Program-made: the position numbers and the translations under genes
Source: Mogibacterium neglectum
Lineage (GTDB): Bacteria; Bacillota; Clostridia; Peptostreptococcales; Anaerovoracaceae
Assembly (NCBI RefSeq): GCF_030644205.1
Contig: NZ_CP128647.1
Location: forward strand, 62,001-126,000
Reading direction: 5' to 3'
DNA: 64,000 bases
The notes under the pieces: model-generated
Database searches by the model: none
The model's input: the letters and a program-made list of their open reading frames with translations, nothing else
Told to the model about the DNA's origin: nothing
Shown: positions 45,335 through 54,617 of the stretch, piece after piece
Layout: every line of letters begins with the position of its first letter
Numbering within the stretch: the first letter of the stretch is position 1

Positions 45335-46609
45335 ATGCGGGATAAGATTAAATTCATATATCAGAAGGGCCTAGTTCATATAATGGGCTCGGGGCTTCTC
45401 AACAAGGTGTTTACGTTTATCGGGAATGTCTTTGTTGTAAGGTTCTTAACCAAACGCGAGTACGGAGTTTTCGGATACGCTGACAATATAATGACCTTCT
45501 TCCTGATTCTGAATGGAATGGGTATCATATATGGAATGCTTCAGTTCTGCTCAGAACAGAGGCCTGAAGAGGAAAAAGAGGCCTACTATTGGTTTTCGCT
45601 CAAGTTCGGAATGGCATTTAACTTCGCAATTGCAATAGGCGTATTCATATGTGCGGTGTTTGCACCATTAAAGGTAGCTGAGGCGAGACATGTGTTAATG
45701 ATATATTCATTATATCCGTTGACATACTACATATATCAATATTATTGCCTGCTGATGCGTTGCAAGCGAGAGAATAAACGATATGCCCTCCTATCAAATC
45801 TCAATGCCTTTATTTATATGGCTGTTGAGATTGTCGGTGCGTATTACTTAAAAGCTAGTGGAATCATCATCGCTCTTTACCTTGCGACGATGATAACATC
45901 GTTAGTTGGGATGAGGTTTTACTCTATTAGGACACTAAGAAATGCGAACTATCTCTCAAGGCATCAGAAGCTAGAGCTGATAAAATATTCAGCATATGTG
46001 TGTGCGAACACTATGATTTCGAACTTACTCATCCTGATGGATGTATTCCTCATAGGTTACATCATAGTTAGTCCTGAAAAAATCGCTATATACAAGGTTG
46101 CGGCTACAATACCTGAAGCGCTCATTGTAATACCTAATAGTGTAGTGATTTTCGTGTATCCGTATTTTGCAGAGCACAACATGGAATACGGCTGGATTAA
46201 GCAGAACACCAAACGTCTAATTGGAATCACCGCCATTATGAATTTTATTATTGCGGGGATGCTATTTATTCTAGCTCCGTGGATAATAAAATTATTGTGG
46301 GGTGCTAAGTATATGGGCGCCGTTACAGTATTCAGAATACTTTCGGTTAACTACTTCGTCTCGTCAACTCTTAGAGTTAACGTGAGCAACCTGCTTGCAA
46401 GTCTCAGAAAGGTGAAGCTTAACTTTTACATAAATATTGTTGCGGGTATAAGCAATATAGTTCTCGATGCTGTGCTGATTAAGTACATGGGTATTGATGG
46501 TGCTGCATGGGCTACATTGACAGTCGTAGTGATTACAACTGCAATGCTAATGCCTGCGCTGATACATAGCATACGTAGCCTAAAGAAAATTGAGCTAGAA
46601 AACAGTTAA
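45335..46609 (+). CDS. Oligosaccharide flippase (Wzx type)
   Basis: The 424-residue protein has twelve or more hydrophobic segments and starts two bases after the aminotransferase gene (MRDKIKFIYQKGLVHIMGSG). The N-terminal pattern LLNKVFTFIGNVFVVRFLTK matches the polysaccharide transporter (PST/MOP) family. It would move the lipid-linked repeat unit across the membrane for polymerisation by Wzy. Confidence 0.9.
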   Translation: MRDKIKFIYQKGLVHIMGSGLLNKVFTFIGNVFVVRFLTKREYGVFGYADNIMTFFLILNGMGIIYGMLQFCSEQRPEEEKEAYYWFSLKFGMAFNFAIAIGVFICAVFAPLKVAEARHVLMIYSLYPLTYYIYQYYCLLMRCKRENKRYALLSNLNAFIYMAVEIVGAYYLKASGIIIALYLATMITSLVGMRFYSIRTLRNANYLSRHQKLELIKYSAYVCANTMISNLLILMDVFLIGYIIVSPEKIAIYKVAATIPEALIVIPNSVVIFVYPYFAEHNMEYGWIKQNTKRLIGITAIMNFIIAGMLFILAPWIIKLLWGAKYMGAVTVFRILSVNYFVSSTLRVNVSNLLASLRKVKLNFYINIVAGISNIVLDAVLIKYMGIDGAAWATLTVVVITTAMLMPALIHSIRSLKKIELENS

Positions 46610-46644
46610 AAGACTGGTAATTATAAGGAATGGAGCTTAAATAA

Positions 46645-47841
46645 ATGAGTTATGCAAGAAACTATCGAAAAAGCAAATTCAATACGTTTACTAAAATATG
46701 GTCGCTGCTTTATCTAATAGCACTGCTGGTGTTCGTATCATCTATGCTAGTGCTAGACGTAGTCCCTTCCAAGCTACTGCTCGGAGCATTTGTCGTACTT
46801 CTGATAATAAGTGCAGTATTCTTCGTACAGCTATTTAGAGATAATATAAAAAGATCCAGAAAGGTTACAGCATTTATATTGAGCTTGATCTTAATGGTGG
46901 TTTACACTGTTGGAACTGCATATGCAGTTGCTACACATGAGTTTCTAGGGCAGGTTACTGCGAAGAAGAAAGCAGAGGATGCCGTAGATGTGACGAGCAA
47001 ACCATTCAACATTTACATAAGTGGAATGGATACAACTGGAAAGATCACCGAAGAAGCTCGTAGCGATGTTAATATGATTATTACGGTAAATCCTAAGACT
47101 CACAAGGTTCTCATGACTTCAATCCCAAGAGATTATCTCGTTGAACTACAAAATGGTGAGAAGGATAAGCTCACCCATACAGGTCTAATGGGCATCGATG
47201 AGACCACTTCGGATGTGGAAGATTTACTTGGTATTAAGATTAATTACTACGTAAAGGTTAACTACAATACGCTTAAGGATCTCGTAAATTCTATCGGCGG
47301 AATCACTATCAACTCTGACAAGGCATTTATCTCATACATCGGGAAATACCGCTTTGTAGAAGGTGAGAATCAGCTTGATGGTGCTAAGGCACTGGCATAT
47401 GCGAGAGAGAGACATGCATATAGCGATGGCGACAACCATAGAGTTCGTAACCAGCAGGAAGTTCTCAAGGCTATCGTGAAAAAGCTTACGGGATCGACGA
47501 CACTGCTCACGAGATATAACAAAATCCTGAGGTACCTCGCTCCGACTATGGAGATGAACCTGACGAGATCAGAGGTTAAGGCCCTTGTAAAGTTCCAACT
47601 AGGAAAGAATCCGAAGTGGAAGTTTGAATCCAATTCATTAGAAGGATTCGATGCATTTTCGACTGTGTATTCAGCAGGAAATCAGCAGCTATACGTTATG
47701 AAACCTGATGAAGAAAGCATTAAGAAGGCTCGTCAGAAGATTAAAGAAATCGAGCATCCAAAGTCGAAATCAAAATCAAAGAACAAGAACAAGAGCGATA
47801 ACGATATTGAGAGTGAGAGCAGCGAAGATGACAACCTATAA
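46645..47841 (+). CDS. LytR-CpsA-Psr (LCP) polymer-to-wall ligase
   Basis: The 398-residue membrane enzyme has three N-terminal hydrophobic segments (about 15-35, 40-60, 72-95) and an extracellular LCP domain (about 120-330). Family residues are seen in MDTTG, ARSDVNMIITVNPKTHKVLM, SIPRDYLVEL and RERHAYSDGDNHRVRNQQEV. It transfers lipid-linked polymers to peptidoglycan, so the glycan is probably wall-bound. The last 35 residues are a Lys/Ser/Asn-rich tail followed by acidic residues. Confidence 0.92.
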   Translation: MSYARNYRKSKFNTFTKIWSLLYLIALLVFVSSMLVLDVVPSKLLLGAFVVLLIISAVFFVQLFRDNIKRSRKVTAFILSLILMVVYTVGTAYAVATHEFLGQVTAKKKAEDAVDVTSKPFNIYISGMDTTGKITEEARSDVNMIITVNPKTHKVLMTSIPRDYLVELQNGEKDKLTHTGLMGIDETTSDVEDLLGIKINYYVKVNYNTLKDLVNSIGGITINSDKAFISYIGKYRFVEGENQLDGAKALAYARERHAYSDGDNHRVRNQQEVLKAIVKKLTGSTTLLTRYNKILRYLAPTMEMNLTRSEVKALVKFQLGKNPKWKFESNSLEGFDAFSTVYSAGNQQLYVMKPDEESIKKARQKIKEIEHPKSKSKSKNKNKSDNDIESESSEDDNL

Positions 47842-48685
47842 TGTAGATGCATTTCCAGAGATAAAGGACGTTCAGAGAGTTGAGCTAGATATACTCATAA
47901 AAGTTGCTAGGCTTTGTGAGGAAAGAGGGTTAACTTATTTTATCGAGAGTGGAACAGCTCTTGGTGCCGTTAGACATGGAGGATTCATCCCTTGGGATGA
48001 TGACATAGATATCGGCATGCCACGTCAGGATTATGAGAAATTTCTGGATATTGCGCAGAAGGAACTGGGAGATGAATACTTTGTGCAGACGAGAGCGACT
48101 GATCCCAACGCTCCTTTCTCATTTGCTAAGGTTAGGAAGAACGGTACAACGTTCACAGAATGGAATAAGCGCAACATTAAGATGCATCACGGTATTTATA
48201 TAGATATATTTCCGTATGATGGACTTCCTATAGAAGGACTTGATGAGCACATCGACAAATGCTTAAAACTCAATAAATTACAGTTTAAAAAATATATTCC
48301 AGACAGAGTAGGTGTTCCGCAGAAAAGCTTAAAGTGGAAGCTCGGAGCCATAGCGAGAAGGATGCAGTACTATCTTTTAAAGCTTTATCCGGAAAGCCTT
48401 CTTGAAGGAAAGATAAAAAAAGAGTATATGCGTTATGATACAAATCCAAATGAGCATGGATTTTGCACATGCTTCTCCTTTGTGGATAGAATCATTTTTC
48501 CAAATGAACTACTGTTCCCTCCTCAGAAGATTAATTTTGAGGGAGAGGAGTTCTATGCTCCAGCTAAACTCGTAGAATACTTAACACTTATGTACGGTGA
48601 TTACAACCAGCTTCCACCTGTAGAGGACCGCGTGGGGCACAGACCCGTGGAGGTCTCTGTGACGGAGGAGCTATTTACCCGCTAG
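47828..48685 (+). CDS. licD: LicD-family phosphocholine transferase
   Basis: The 285-residue protein carries the LicD signature LTYFIESGTALGAVRHGGFIP followed by WDDDIDIGMPR, the metal and nucleotide site. LicD enzymes move phosphocholine from CDP-choline onto a sugar of the repeat unit. It overlaps the LCP gene by 14 bases at ATG 47828; a longer frame to 47708 is inside that gene and is rejected. With LicC and the kinase it forms the decoration branch of this locus. Confidence 0.92.
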   Translation: MTTYNVDAFPEIKDVQRVELDILIKVARLCEERGLTYFIESGTALGAVRHGGFIPWDDDIDIGMPRQDYEKFLDIAQKELGDEYFVQTRATDPNAPFSFAKVRKNGTTFTEWNKRNIKMHHGIYIDIFPYDGLPIEGLDEHIDKCLKLNKLQFKKYIPDRVGVPQKSLKWKLGAIARRMQYYLLKLYPESLLEGKIKKEYMRYDTNPNEHGFCTCFSFVDRIIFPNELLFPPQKINFEGEEFYAPAKLVEYLTLMYGDYNQLPPVEDRVGHRPVEVSVTEELFTR

Positions 48686-48710
48686 TGTAGGGTAGCGAAA
48701 GGACTAGATT

Positions 48711-49970
48711 GTGCTAATTTTACTGTCGTGGATTTTGAATATACTTATTCTGCTATATGAGTGGAGGAAGAAATCACTGGGGATGGTTCTCTGGGCGATG
48801 TTATTTGTGGTATTCACAGTTCCTAACACAGCGCATGCGTATTCAGGAGATTATTCCGACATAACAATTGCCAATGCTACCATGTTAGCAGTGCTATTTA
48901 TGGCGCTTTATATGTTTACGAGATTCTTTTATTTTGCAAAGTTTAATGCAGAGAAGCTAGAGATGGAGGTAGCGGATTTTGAGGAGACCCCAGAGGGCCT
49001 ATTCAGAATGATTTTCTGTGTATACTTGATTTGCTTCGTAATAGTGGCTGGAGGATTTTACGGCAGAGGATATTCTCTTTTCAACTCAACATGGACTCAG
49101 ACGCTTAACATGACTCAGACGCCATTAGAGATTTTGGCTGGAAAGATTATGGTTGCCTTCTCAGGAATTGGATTTGCTTGCCTATGCAAGAAGAAGCGCC
49201 TGTGTTTTTTGATTGCATTTGCGATTTATTTATTCTGCGCACTTTATTCAAAATCTAGGTATAATCTTCTTGGCTTCATAACGCCTTTTATCATCTACTT
49301 TCTTTTTAATAAAAATAACAAGAAGGTTGCAGTAGGAGTATCGGCAGGAATAGTTCTTGTGTTTGCTGTGTTCGTATTCCAGCAGATTCGTTGGTTAGGA
49401 GATATATCTTTACTCCCTAAGGTCGGAATCGGAGAAATCTTTAAGAGATCTATCGACTATATGAGAAAGGGCGGAGGAGAGCTAGGACTTATCAAGGCAT
49501 ACTACTACTTTGTGGAGCATAACAATAACTTCCCCAAATTCGGTATGGGGCTAGGATACATGAGACTTGCATTGCTGTTTGTTCCAGCGGCCATAGCCAA
49601 ATTTAAGCCGAGGGACTTTGCTATAGATATGTATAAAGAGTGGATGCACGTTGATAATCCTCGAGGGACAATGCATCCAACACTTTTCGGTGATGTGTTT
49701 GCTAATTTTGGATTCATGTGTTTCTTGTTGGGGGTTATATATGGAATCCTAGTGTCCTTCGTAGATGAGTTTATCAAGGCTACGAAGGATCCAACTATGC
49801 GATGCATGAAAGCAAGTATGGTCTGCACGCTGTTTATTCTTATTGGAAGAGGCGCGACATACAACGCTATTTTTAACTATATTATTGGATCACTAGTACT
49901 GGATATCATATACACGGTTTATAGAATTCGGAGGAGGGCAAGTGAAGATACTCTTTATCAGTGCAGCTAA
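48711..49970 (+). CDS. Oligosaccharide repeat-unit polymerase (Wzy type)
   Basis: The 419-residue protein has about ten hydrophobic segments and a GTG start after AAAGGACTAG. The sequence includes KSRYNLLGFITPFIIYFLF and PRGTMHPTLFGDVFANFG, a pattern of O-antigen polymerases of the 'oligosaccharide repeat unit polymerase' group. It would link repeat units outside the membrane. The 3' end overlaps the glycosyltransferase that follows by 29 bases. Confidence 0.82.
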   Translation: MLILLSWILNILILLYEWRKKSLGMVLWAMLFVVFTVPNTAHAYSGDYSDITIANATMLAVLFMALYMFTRFFYFAKFNAEKLEMEVADFEETPEGLFRMIFCVYLICFVIVAGGFYGRGYSLFNSTWTQTLNMTQTPLEILAGKIMVAFSGIGFACLCKKKRLCFLIAFAIYLFCALYSKSRYNLLGFITPFIIYFLFNKNNKKVAVGVSAGIVLVFAVFVFQQIRWLGDISLLPKVGIGEIFKRSIDYMRKGGGELGLIKAYYYFVEHNNNFPKFGMGLGYMRLALLFVPAAIAKFKPRDFAIDMYKEWMHVDNPRGTMHPTLFGDVFANFGFMCFLLGVIYGILVSFVDEFIKATKDPTMRCMKASMVCTLFILIGRGATYNAIFNYIIGSLVLDIIYTVYRIRRRASEDTLYQCS

Positions 49971-51039
49971 TAAAAACTTTGACGGTAGGACGAGGGCATT
50001 ACTCGATGTCCTAAATTCATTTGCTGACATCGTAGACATAACAACAACCCAAGAAGATGATTTCATGGATAACAGTTCATATTATGTGAACTATAAGTCC
50101 TATAAGGAGTTTATTCGTAAAATCGTAGAAATCGGCAAGAAGCATAGAGACGTGGATTTTATCTTTGCTGATAACAGAAAAGCAACTGTTCCGGCGCTCA
50201 AGCTAAATAAGCTTCTTAAACCTAAAGCTGTGATTTACGATGCGAGGGAGCTATATCTACAGAGAGAAACTCACGGCTTTGCTAGTAAGGTCGGCTGTTT
50301 TTTCGAGTCGAGGATGATTGCGAAAGCCACACTGACAATCTGCGCAAATGAAGAGCGAAAGCAGGTTATGGAGAAAGAGTACGGCAAGATTGGAGCAATA
50401 CTCGTGTTTGAAAACTTCCGAAAGCTATCGTATTCTAAGGAGTTTTCAGAGGAAGTAATGAAGCTGAAATTCGACTATCTGAACGGAGATGATTCATTTA
50501 AAATCGTATCAACAGCTGGCTGCGAAATCGAAAGAGGCACAAAGGAACTTATCGAAGCAGCAGCGAAGCTAAACTTCAATAACACATTGTACCTAGTTGG
50601 CTGCAAGGAAAATGCTGAGAAGCAGGAGATAGAATCATTCATCGAAGAGAACAAGCTCGAGAATGTGAAACTCATACCTAGACTAAACCAGGATGAACTC
50701 AAATACTTCGTCTCTAAGTGTGATGTTGGAATAGCGATGTATCACAAGAAGAATTCAAACAATCTCTACTGTTCGTCGGGGAAAATCTATGAATACGCAT
50801 ATGAAGGGATTGCTGTTGCAACGACTGATAATCCACCGATGAAGAGAGTTTTGGACGAGTACGGAATCGGAGCATATGACAGCGATATTGGCAAAGCGTT
50901 GGTGAGTGTTCACGACAATATGGACGATATTAAGAAGAATATAGAAACATTTGTCGGAGATCGAGTAGTCGAGAAGAAACAGGAAGAATTTGCATTTGAT
51001 TTAAGAAAGTGTATGGAGGACTTACAAGATGGGAAATAG
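49942..51039 (+). CDS. GT4-like glycosyltransferase
   Basis: The 365-residue protein starts with GTG 49942 after GGAGGAGGG, MKILFISAANKNFDGRTRAL. The C-terminal GT-B part has VSTAGCEIERGTKELIEAAA and SGKIYEYAYEGIAVATTDNP, where the E of the EX7E motif would bind the nucleotide sugar. Acceptor and donor are unknown. It overlaps its neighbours on both sides, so it belongs to the operon. Confidence 0.83.
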   Translation: MKILFISAANKNFDGRTRALLDVLNSFADIVDITTTQEDDFMDNSSYYVNYKSYKEFIRKIVEIGKKHRDVDFIFADNRKATVPALKLNKLLKPKAVIYDARELYLQRETHGFASKVGCFFESRMIAKATLTICANEERKQVMEKEYGKIGAILVFENFRKLSYSKEFSEEVMKLKFDYLNGDDSFKIVSTAGCEIERGTKELIEAAAKLNFNNTLYLVGCKENAEKQEIESFIEENKLENVKLIPRLNQDELKYFVSKCDVGIAMYHKKNSNNLYCSSGKIYEYAYEGIAVATTDNPPMKRVLDEYGIGAYDSDIGKALVSVHDNMDDIKKNIETFVGDRVVEKKQEEFAFDLRKCMEDLQDGK

Positions 51040-51634
51040 CTTTGAGAAGAGGATTATCGAGCTAGTGAAGAAGTATGCGTTAGTAATGATTATATGCGTG
51101 GTAGTTTGCGCAGTTGTAATGGCTAAGGTTGAAGGGTCCAAGGCTACAACTTCATACAAGGCGAAGCTCACAGTCGCAGTTACACCTGCTGAAGGATATC
51201 AGAAAAGCACCCTTGAGGATATCCAGAAGAATGAGGAGCTTGTTGGACTCTATGCAAAGATTTCGACATCATCGAAGACTCTCGACCGTGTAGCTCAGTA
51301 CGCAGGGCTCGATGAAAAAGGCAGAATCGCACTTAATTCAAGAGTTGCAGTTGATTTTGATAAGGATGGTCAGTATGTAGATATTTACATTACTGCTGAT
51401 ACTGAAGATGAAGCCCTCAAGTTAGCAGATGCAGAAGCCAAAGCTGTTGTTGAAGTTGGCAAAGAGGTTAGAGGCGAAGACATACTAAAGGTGGTCTCGA
51501 TGCCGAGCAAGCCACTCGAAGCGGAGAGTGTAAGTACGAAAGGTTACTATGTTACAGGTGGTGTTGCAGGTATCTTTGTGGGAATCATAGTAAGTGCACT
51601 ACTGGAGATGAAAAGAAAGAAGATAGAAAAATAA
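51029..51634 (+). CDS. Wzz/YveK-type chain-length regulator
   Basis: The 201-residue protein has one N-terminal (about 15-32) and one C-terminal (about 172-193) membrane helix with an extracellular domain between. This is the Wzz/CpsC-like topology without the kinase part. Sequence such as YKAKLTVAVTPAEGYQKS and the Pro-containing MPSKPLEAESVSTKGYY before the second helix support it. It would set polymer length with the Wzy protein. Confidence 0.82.
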   Translation: MGNSFEKRIIELVKKYALVMIICVVVCAVVMAKVEGSKATTSYKAKLTVAVTPAEGYQKSTLEDIQKNEELVGLYAKISTSSKTLDRVAQYAGLDEKGRIALNSRVAVDFDKDGQYVDIYITADTEDEALKLADAEAKAVVEVGKEVRGEDILKVVSMPSKPLEAESVSTKGYYVTGGVAGIFVGIIVSALLEMKRKKIEK

Positions 51635-51850
51635 AATGCCCGCACGCAAGTAGTATCGCTATACCTTTGGGTGGCCGACAATGCGCATGTTTTGAAGGCA
51701 AGCAGAGTGCACCTTGATAAGTAAAACAACGAGATTGTTTAACGAAAATAACAGGCTATTTGATAAGTATCTTCCATCTGTGAAGGGATATGGTCAAGCG
51801 ATTTAAAGTCAGAATTTCTAAATTATGACAGTATAGAGAAAGAACAAATT

Positions 51851-53338
51851 ATGTACGAACTTAAAACCTTAAATCATATGCTAGCCTTCATAGATAGGCT
51901 AGTCGGTAAGATTAGTATTAAAAAAGGACAAAATACAATCATCTCGGTATCTGCATTTGGAATGATGATGACATCTTTCTGTAAATTTTCATATTTTACG
52001 GAAAGATTATCACATTATGGAATCCATCAAAATATGGTGAATATTACTAGTAGCGTTATATTCTTCGTGTTCTTAATACTGATATTTGCTTCGTTGGATA
52101 TGAGTGATAATAAGGATGTTAGGTTAAATGCATGGCTAGGGATACCTCTTTTTCTTGTCATCATATCCTATACGGTTACAGGAATAGTAGAGAAGGCACC
52201 AAAGCAGCTAGTTTGGGCCTTTATATACAGTTTCATATTCGTGCCGATTTCATATCGACTTGCAAGCAAGAAAAATAGGGAAATATTTATTGATGGAATT
52301 GCAATAGGAATTGCTATTTTTGGGGTGCTAATTTTATTTTTAAATATTATATTTTCACCTATGGTTGCCAAGACCTCATTTAGTATCGCTAGGTACACTG
52401 GTGTTCTAACAAATCCTACAATATTAGGGTTTTATCTGAATGTATTTATTGTTGTATATGCATATATTATTTATAGGAAGGTTTTTGTTGAAAAGAATAT
52501 ATTAGAGAACGTCTCAAACTTGATAGTTTTTTCAATAGCAGTTTGGGGCATGGGAATGTCGTGGTTTGCAATTCTTATGACAAAAAGTAGAGGATCTTTC
52601 CTTGGCATACTATCAATACTTTTGTTCTATACAATTATCGTAATGAAAGGTATTTTTAAATCGCATCTTACAATTAAAAATACCGCTATAATTTTTGTTA
52701 TTACAGTGACTATGTTAGCCACTGCCTATAAAATTTCTGACAATATTTTAAAGAGAGACCTTAGGGCATTAAAGATTAAAGAGAATTATACAATTTCACA
52801 GATGATGTTCGGTCGAATAAAAGAAATGAGTAACTTCAAGGATGTCGATGAATACCATTTCGCTTACATGGAGCCGAAAAACTTGACTGAAGCACAGAGG
52901 AAAATATGGGGCGATTTAGACAAGCTTACAACGCATAGAATCTGGATCTGGTATATTTATTCGCAGCATTTAGGTTTTATCGGGCACAAGAGCAGGACGT
53001 TTATCATTCCTGGATATACGAAGGGCTTCGAGAGACAGTCACACAATGCGATTCTCGAGGTTACATTTAACGGAGGATATATTGCTGGTTTTGGCTTCTT
53101 GCTTATTGAGATAACAACCGGAATTTATGCTTTGATAATATTGTTTAGGAAAAAAGAATATACTGACAACAATTTAGAGATGCTATTCTTGTCACTCGCG
53201 GCCATAGCATTTTGTGTAAATGGAATATTCTCGACGATAAATACACTTACGACTTATTCAATCACCATGATGTACTACATGGCATTGACGACAGTAGGTT
53301 TTAGAAAGAGTGACGAGTCACTAACCACTACTAAGTAG
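51851..53338 (+). CDS. O-antigen ligase/polymerase-like membrane protein
   Basis: The 495-residue protein has about eleven hydrophobic segments and the Wzy_C/WaaL-like feature MTKSRGSFLGILSILLFYTI. A large loop (about 300-400) contains HRIWIWYIYSQHLGFIGHKS. It may be a second polymerase or a ligase. The base composition is more AT-rich than the preceding operon and it is separated from it by 216 bases without a gene. That suggests a later acquisition. Confidence 0.78.
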   Translation: MYELKTLNHMLAFIDRLVGKISIKKGQNTIISVSAFGMMMTSFCKFSYFTERLSHYGIHQNMVNITSSVIFFVFLILIFASLDMSDNKDVRLNAWLGIPLFLVIISYTVTGIVEKAPKQLVWAFIYSFIFVPISYRLASKKNREIFIDGIAIGIAIFGVLILFLNIIFSPMVAKTSFSIARYTGVLTNPTILGFYLNVFIVVYAYIIYRKVFVEKNILENVSNLIVFSIAVWGMGMSWFAILMTKSRGSFLGILSILLFYTIIVMKGIFKSHLTIKNTAIIFVITVTMLATAYKISDNILKRDLRALKIKENYTISQMMFGRIKEMSNFKDVDEYHFAYMEPKNLTEAQRKIWGDLDKLTTHRIWIWYIYSQHLGFIGHKSRTFIIPGYTKGFERQSHNAILEVTFNGGYIAGFGFLLIEITTGIYALIILFRKKEYTDNNLEMLFLSLAAIAFCVNGIFSTINTLTTYSITMMYYMALTTVGFRKSDESLTTTK

Positions 53339-53365
53339 TAACTATAGATTAATTTAGAGGTAATC

Positions 53366-54514
53366 ATGAAAAAGGTTATGTTGGTCTTTGGGACAAGACC
53401 GGAAGCAATTAAAATGTGCCCACTTGTAAAGGAATTGAAAAAGAGACCTGGAATAGACACATGCGTTTGCGTTACGGGACAGCATAGACAGATGCTCGAT
53501 CAGGTTCTCGAAACCTTCCATGTGGTTCCAGATTATGATCTGTCTATAATGAAAGAGAAACAGACTCTCTTTGATGTTACAACTAATATTCTTGAGAGAA
53601 TCAGAGAAGTGCTTGTTAATGAAAATCCCGACGTAGTTCTCGTACACGGAGACACGACCACGACATTTGTGACTGCGCTTGCTTGTTTCTACCTACAGAT
53701 TCCTGTTGGACACGTGGAAGCAGGTCTTAGAACGTACAACATTAAGTCACCTTTCCCAGAGGAATTTAACAGACAGGCTGTTGGTATTGTTGCAGAATAT
53801 AATTTTGCACCGACAGAGAAGAGCAAACTGAACCTAGTGAACGAAGGTAAGGATGCAGGAAAAATCTGGATTACAGGCAATACTGCGATTGATGCCTTGA
53901 GCACGACGGTAAAGGAAGATTATAGTAACGAGCATCTAGATTGGGCTTCTGATTCGAGACTTATTCTTATCACTGCTCATCGCAGAGAAAATCTCGGCGA
54001 GCCTATGCATAACATGTTTAGAGCTATTCGCCGCGTGATGGATGAAAACCCTGATGTTAAGGCGATTTATCCTATACATATGAATCCTGCTGTAAGACAG
54101 GCTGCAGAGGATGTATTTGGTGAGAGTTCACCGGGTGGCAAGGAAGAACGCATTAGGATCATAGAACCGCTCGATGTGCTTGATTTCCATAACTTCATGA
54201 ACCAGAGCTATCTGATTTTGACCGATTCAGGCGGAATTCAGGAGGAGGCACCTAGCCTTGGGAAACCAGTTCTCGTAATGAGAGACACTACCGAACGCCC
54301 AGAGGGAATTCAGGCGGGTACACTAAAATTGGTCGGGACTGAAGAGGAAACGATATACAAAGAATTTTCAAGACTTCTTACCGATAAAGAGGAATACAAG
54401 GCTATGAGCAAGGCTTCAAATCCTTACGGCGATGGACACGCTAGCGAAAGGATAGCCGATGTGCTTGAGTTCGGCGAGATAAGAGATAACAAAATACCGA
54501 TAATTAAAACTTGA
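53366..54514 (+). CDS. wecB: UDP-GlcNAc 2-epimerase (WecB/MnaA type)
   Basis: The 382-residue non-hydrolysing epimerase starts KKVMLVFGTRPEAIKMCPLV, with LVHGDTTTTFVTALA, HVEAGLRTY, the FPEEFNRQ motif and LTDSGGIQEEAPSLGKP. It interconverts UDP-GlcNAc and UDP-ManNAc. The RPEAIK motif distinguishes this housekeeping-like type from the WbpI-like epimerase at 40120 (RPQFIK). It could supply ManNAc for a linkage unit. Confidence 0.93.
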   Translation: MKKVMLVFGTRPEAIKMCPLVKELKKRPGIDTCVCVTGQHRQMLDQVLETFHVVPDYDLSIMKEKQTLFDVTTNILERIREVLVNENPDVVLVHGDTTTTFVTALACFYLQIPVGHVEAGLRTYNIKSPFPEEFNRQAVGIVAEYNFAPTEKSKLNLVNEGKDAGKIWITGNTAIDALSTTVKEDYSNEHLDWASDSRLILITAHRRENLGEPMHNMFRAIRRVMDENPDVKAIYPIHMNPAVRQAAEDVFGESSPGGKEERIRIIEPLDVLDFHNFMNQSYLILTDSGGIQEEAPSLGKPVLVMRDTTERPEGIQAGTLKLVGTEEETIYKEFSRLLTDKEEYKAMSKASNPYGDGHASERIADVLEFGEIRDNKIPIIKT

Positions 54515-54617
54515 TGAACCAATAGAACAACTATAAAGTTTAGTATACAATTCTCAAAAGAGAGTTAAGTATAGTGATACGTTATAGCTATGTGTGATGA
54601 AGAAGGAGGAGCTCATC

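Noticed and set aside
51635-51850. Possible small gene between the Wzz-like and the ligase-like genes
   Set aside because: No frame with a start and ribosome site of useful length is seen on either strand.
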